Assembly (NCBI GenBank): GCA_003354225.1
Contig: PIVH01000268.1
Location: forward strand, 1-6,596
Direction of reading: 5' to 3'
Source of the DNA: Globobulimina sp.
Lineage: Eukaryota; Foraminifera; Rotaliida
DNA: 6,596 bases
Position 1 is the first letter of the stretch; each line of letters begins with the position of its first letter. The translations under genes were made by a program, and so were the position numbers. The notes under the pieces were generated by a model. It saw only the letters and a list, made by a program, of their open reading frames with translations. It was not told the DNA's origin and ran no database searches. Shown in pieces: positions 5,426-6,596 of this stretch.

Positions 5426-6079
5426 AACAAAAATCTGTATTTTATTTGTTTTAAACAAGTTGTTATCATCTTATTCTTGGGCTGTTAGGTTAAATGTTGT
5501 AAATGTTTCTTTAGTTTGATTTAAACACATAAATGGTGGATAGACGGTTATGCATGGTAGTCAGTGATTGAAAAGCAATATGAAATCTTCTGTTTACCAT
5601 ATTTGAAAAAAATAGTTGCCAATGAATGTGACGCGCTAAACACAAGAACATCCGAAGCAGAGCCCACACTTTTATGGCATTGTAGGTTAACTGCCCAAAA
5701 TGGCATGCTTGCGGATGTAATGCCCAGGCAACATGTACCAGTTGACCACAAGCAGGGGTGCTTGTCAAAATTTTGCCCAAGTGGCAGAGACTTGTAGGTT
5801 TTTGTTACACAATGTCCAATAGGCATGCACAATTATGTTACAATCACAACTTGTCTGTGCATAGTTATAGAGTCGGCTGACTAAACATTAGAAATGGTTT
5901 AACTTTTGCCTGTTCAAAGGTGGTTAACATGCTAAATTTTTTTTGAAAGTGGGTTGAGAGAAGAAATTCGACCCGACAATTGGGAGAAAAGCAGTGTGAG
6001 CTTTTGGCATAATATTCTACATAGCCCGAGTTATGACAATATCGTCTTTTTTGATGGGTAACACATGTTTTATAACTAT
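5426..6079 (+). other. Non-coding stretch, probable 3' UTR and flank
   Basis: No gene is supported. Within 5511-5832 three frames (one on the + strand, two on the minus) are open together for 77 to 94 codons. Mutually overlapping open frames of this length in a less AT-rich patch are more easily explained by composition than by coding, and none shows a domain or a convincing start. The stretch may be the 3' untranslated region of the zinc-finger transcript. A T-run at about 5938-5945 and the word gtggttaacatg at about 5921, similar to tggttaacac at 31, are the only other structure noted. Confidence 0.4.
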
Positions 6080-6098
6080 AATAAATTTGTTTAATAAA
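6080..6098 (+). terminator. Paired AATAAA polyadenylation signals
   Basis: Two exact AATAAA hexamers lie at 6080-6085 and 6093-6098, 655 bp after the TAA of the zinc-finger frame and on the same strand. They could serve as the cleavage and polyadenylation signal for that transcript. In AT-rich DNA such hexamers arise often by chance, and two more occur at 6356 and 6456, so the assignment is tentative. Confidence 0.25.
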
Positions 6099-6145
6099 TA
6101 CAGTATAATTTCCGAATAATTATGATTAAACACTCAGTTTAGAAT

Positions 6146-6176
6146 TTTGGAGTGTCTCGCCAACGTTTGGAGTGTC
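6146..6176 (+). repeat. Two-copy short tandem repeat, 20-bp period
   Basis: The word tttggagtgtc occurs at 6146-6156 and 6166-6176. Its reverse complement resembles the gccccaaa pair near the left end of the window (41-73), in the same two-copy arrangement. Confidence 0.6.
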
Positions 6177-6348
6177 AATTCCATCTTTCGAAACGTGTAG
6201 TTTACTAAGGTAATCATGTAGGCTACAAAATGAAAACAAGGCATCGTTTTCTTGGCTAACACACCCACATCATTACAATGAGTGTTAACGGTAAGCCTCT
6301 CTATGCATGAATACTGAACCCGTGCTCAGGATCGGACCTACATCTTTT

Positions 6349-6462
6349 ACATATAAATAAAATCTATTTTATCAAACCACAATATGCTATAATGATTAAG
6401 GCGTCGGTTTAAGCCCGACAGATCAATGTTGGCTCGATAATAACTCATACATATAAATAAAA
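6349..6462 (+). repeat. Direct repeat flanking a tRNA-like relic
   Basis: The 14-bp word acatataaataaaa occurs at 6349-6362 and exactly 100 bp later at 6449-6462. It brackets the tRNA-like sequence at 6385-6444, as target-site duplications bracket a retroposed sequence. Both words are very AT-rich, so independent origin is possible. Confidence 0.5.
6385..6444 (+). tRNA. Degenerate tRNA-Leu-like relic (pseudo-tRNA or SINE head)
   Basis: A box A-like D arm at 6385-6402 ends tgattaaggc and matches 12 of 18 positions of the usual Leu/Ser form. An ideal anticodon arm follows at 6403-6419: a five-base-pair stem gtcgg/ccgac around the seven-base loop tttaagc, with T at position 33 and anticodon TAA, reading Leu codon TTA. 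A T arm-like stretch at 6428-6444 (gttgg ctcgata ataac) has three normal pairs, one G-T and one mismatch, and a box B core ggctcga. No matching acceptor stem was found and the variable arm is only eight bases, short for a leucine tRNA. It is therefore unlikely to be a working tRNA; a tRNA-derived SINE head or tRNA pseudogene fits better. Confidence 0.45.
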
Positions 6463-6596
6463 CCTTTTCACCATTTATTAAGTCAAATGTACACGATCAA
6501 CTGTAATACCCAAATATGTAGCACGAATCACACCGCCCGATTATATTAAGTTATATATACTAGTAACGAAGTCTCGAACATGGATGTATTGTCAAT

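Noticed and set aside
5511-5832. Three overlapping open frames on both strands
   Set aside because: Mutual overlap, weak starts and no recognisable domain; composition explains them better. A single 3' UTR reading is kept instead.
6270-6345. A second tRNA-like stretch: gttaacggtaagcc and an aggatcggacc loop
   Set aside because: The D-arm and T-arm likeness is weak, and no anticodon stem of five pairs with a seven-base loop could be placed between them.

Overview
This looks like accessory, repeat-dominated nuclear DNA from a eukaryote, most likely an invertebrate animal. It is strongly AT-rich, carries GT and AT microsatellites, a ~106-bp minisatellite, degenerate interspersed repeats, a tRNA-like relic and one zinc-finger gene of animal type. 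I see no operon structure, Shine-Dalgarno pattern or bacterial gene density. A mollusc-like genome would fit, but that is only an impression; no gene here identifies the species.

Layout. Positions 1-487 are AT-rich with no gene. Positions 488-2925 hold at least eight degenerate pieces of one repeat family. Four point forward at 488-808, 809-871, 1242-1367 and 1368-1723. A forward and a reverse head meet as a foldback palindrome at about 2284-2432. Reverse copies lie at 2063-2165 and 2702-2925. Within this block and just beyond it, an 89-bp segment occurs twice in opposite orientation (1797-1885 and 3204-3292, 94% identical). It encodes a short peptide resembling the conserved YTGL region of eukaryotic DDE transposases, ended in both copies by the same stop codon. 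Positions 3486-4072 are a six-unit minisatellite.

The only convincing gene lies at 4271-5425 on the + strand. It encodes a degenerate C2H2-type zinc-finger protein interrupted by a single in-frame TGA at 4859-4861. The stop falls inside a fifth finger, where a conserved hydrophobic residue is expected, and the same frame then stays open for 187 codons. One finger plus linker was recently duplicated, and the last third carries an abrupt GC-rich patch. It is either a recently broken gene, an assembly error, or a readthrough gene.

Positions 5426-6596 hold a possible 3' UTR with paired AATAAA signals, short duplications, and a tRNA-Leu-like relic (pseudo-tRNA or SINE head) at 6385-6444. No genes are seen to work together; the window is best read as one damaged gene beside a graveyard of transposon-derived repeats.
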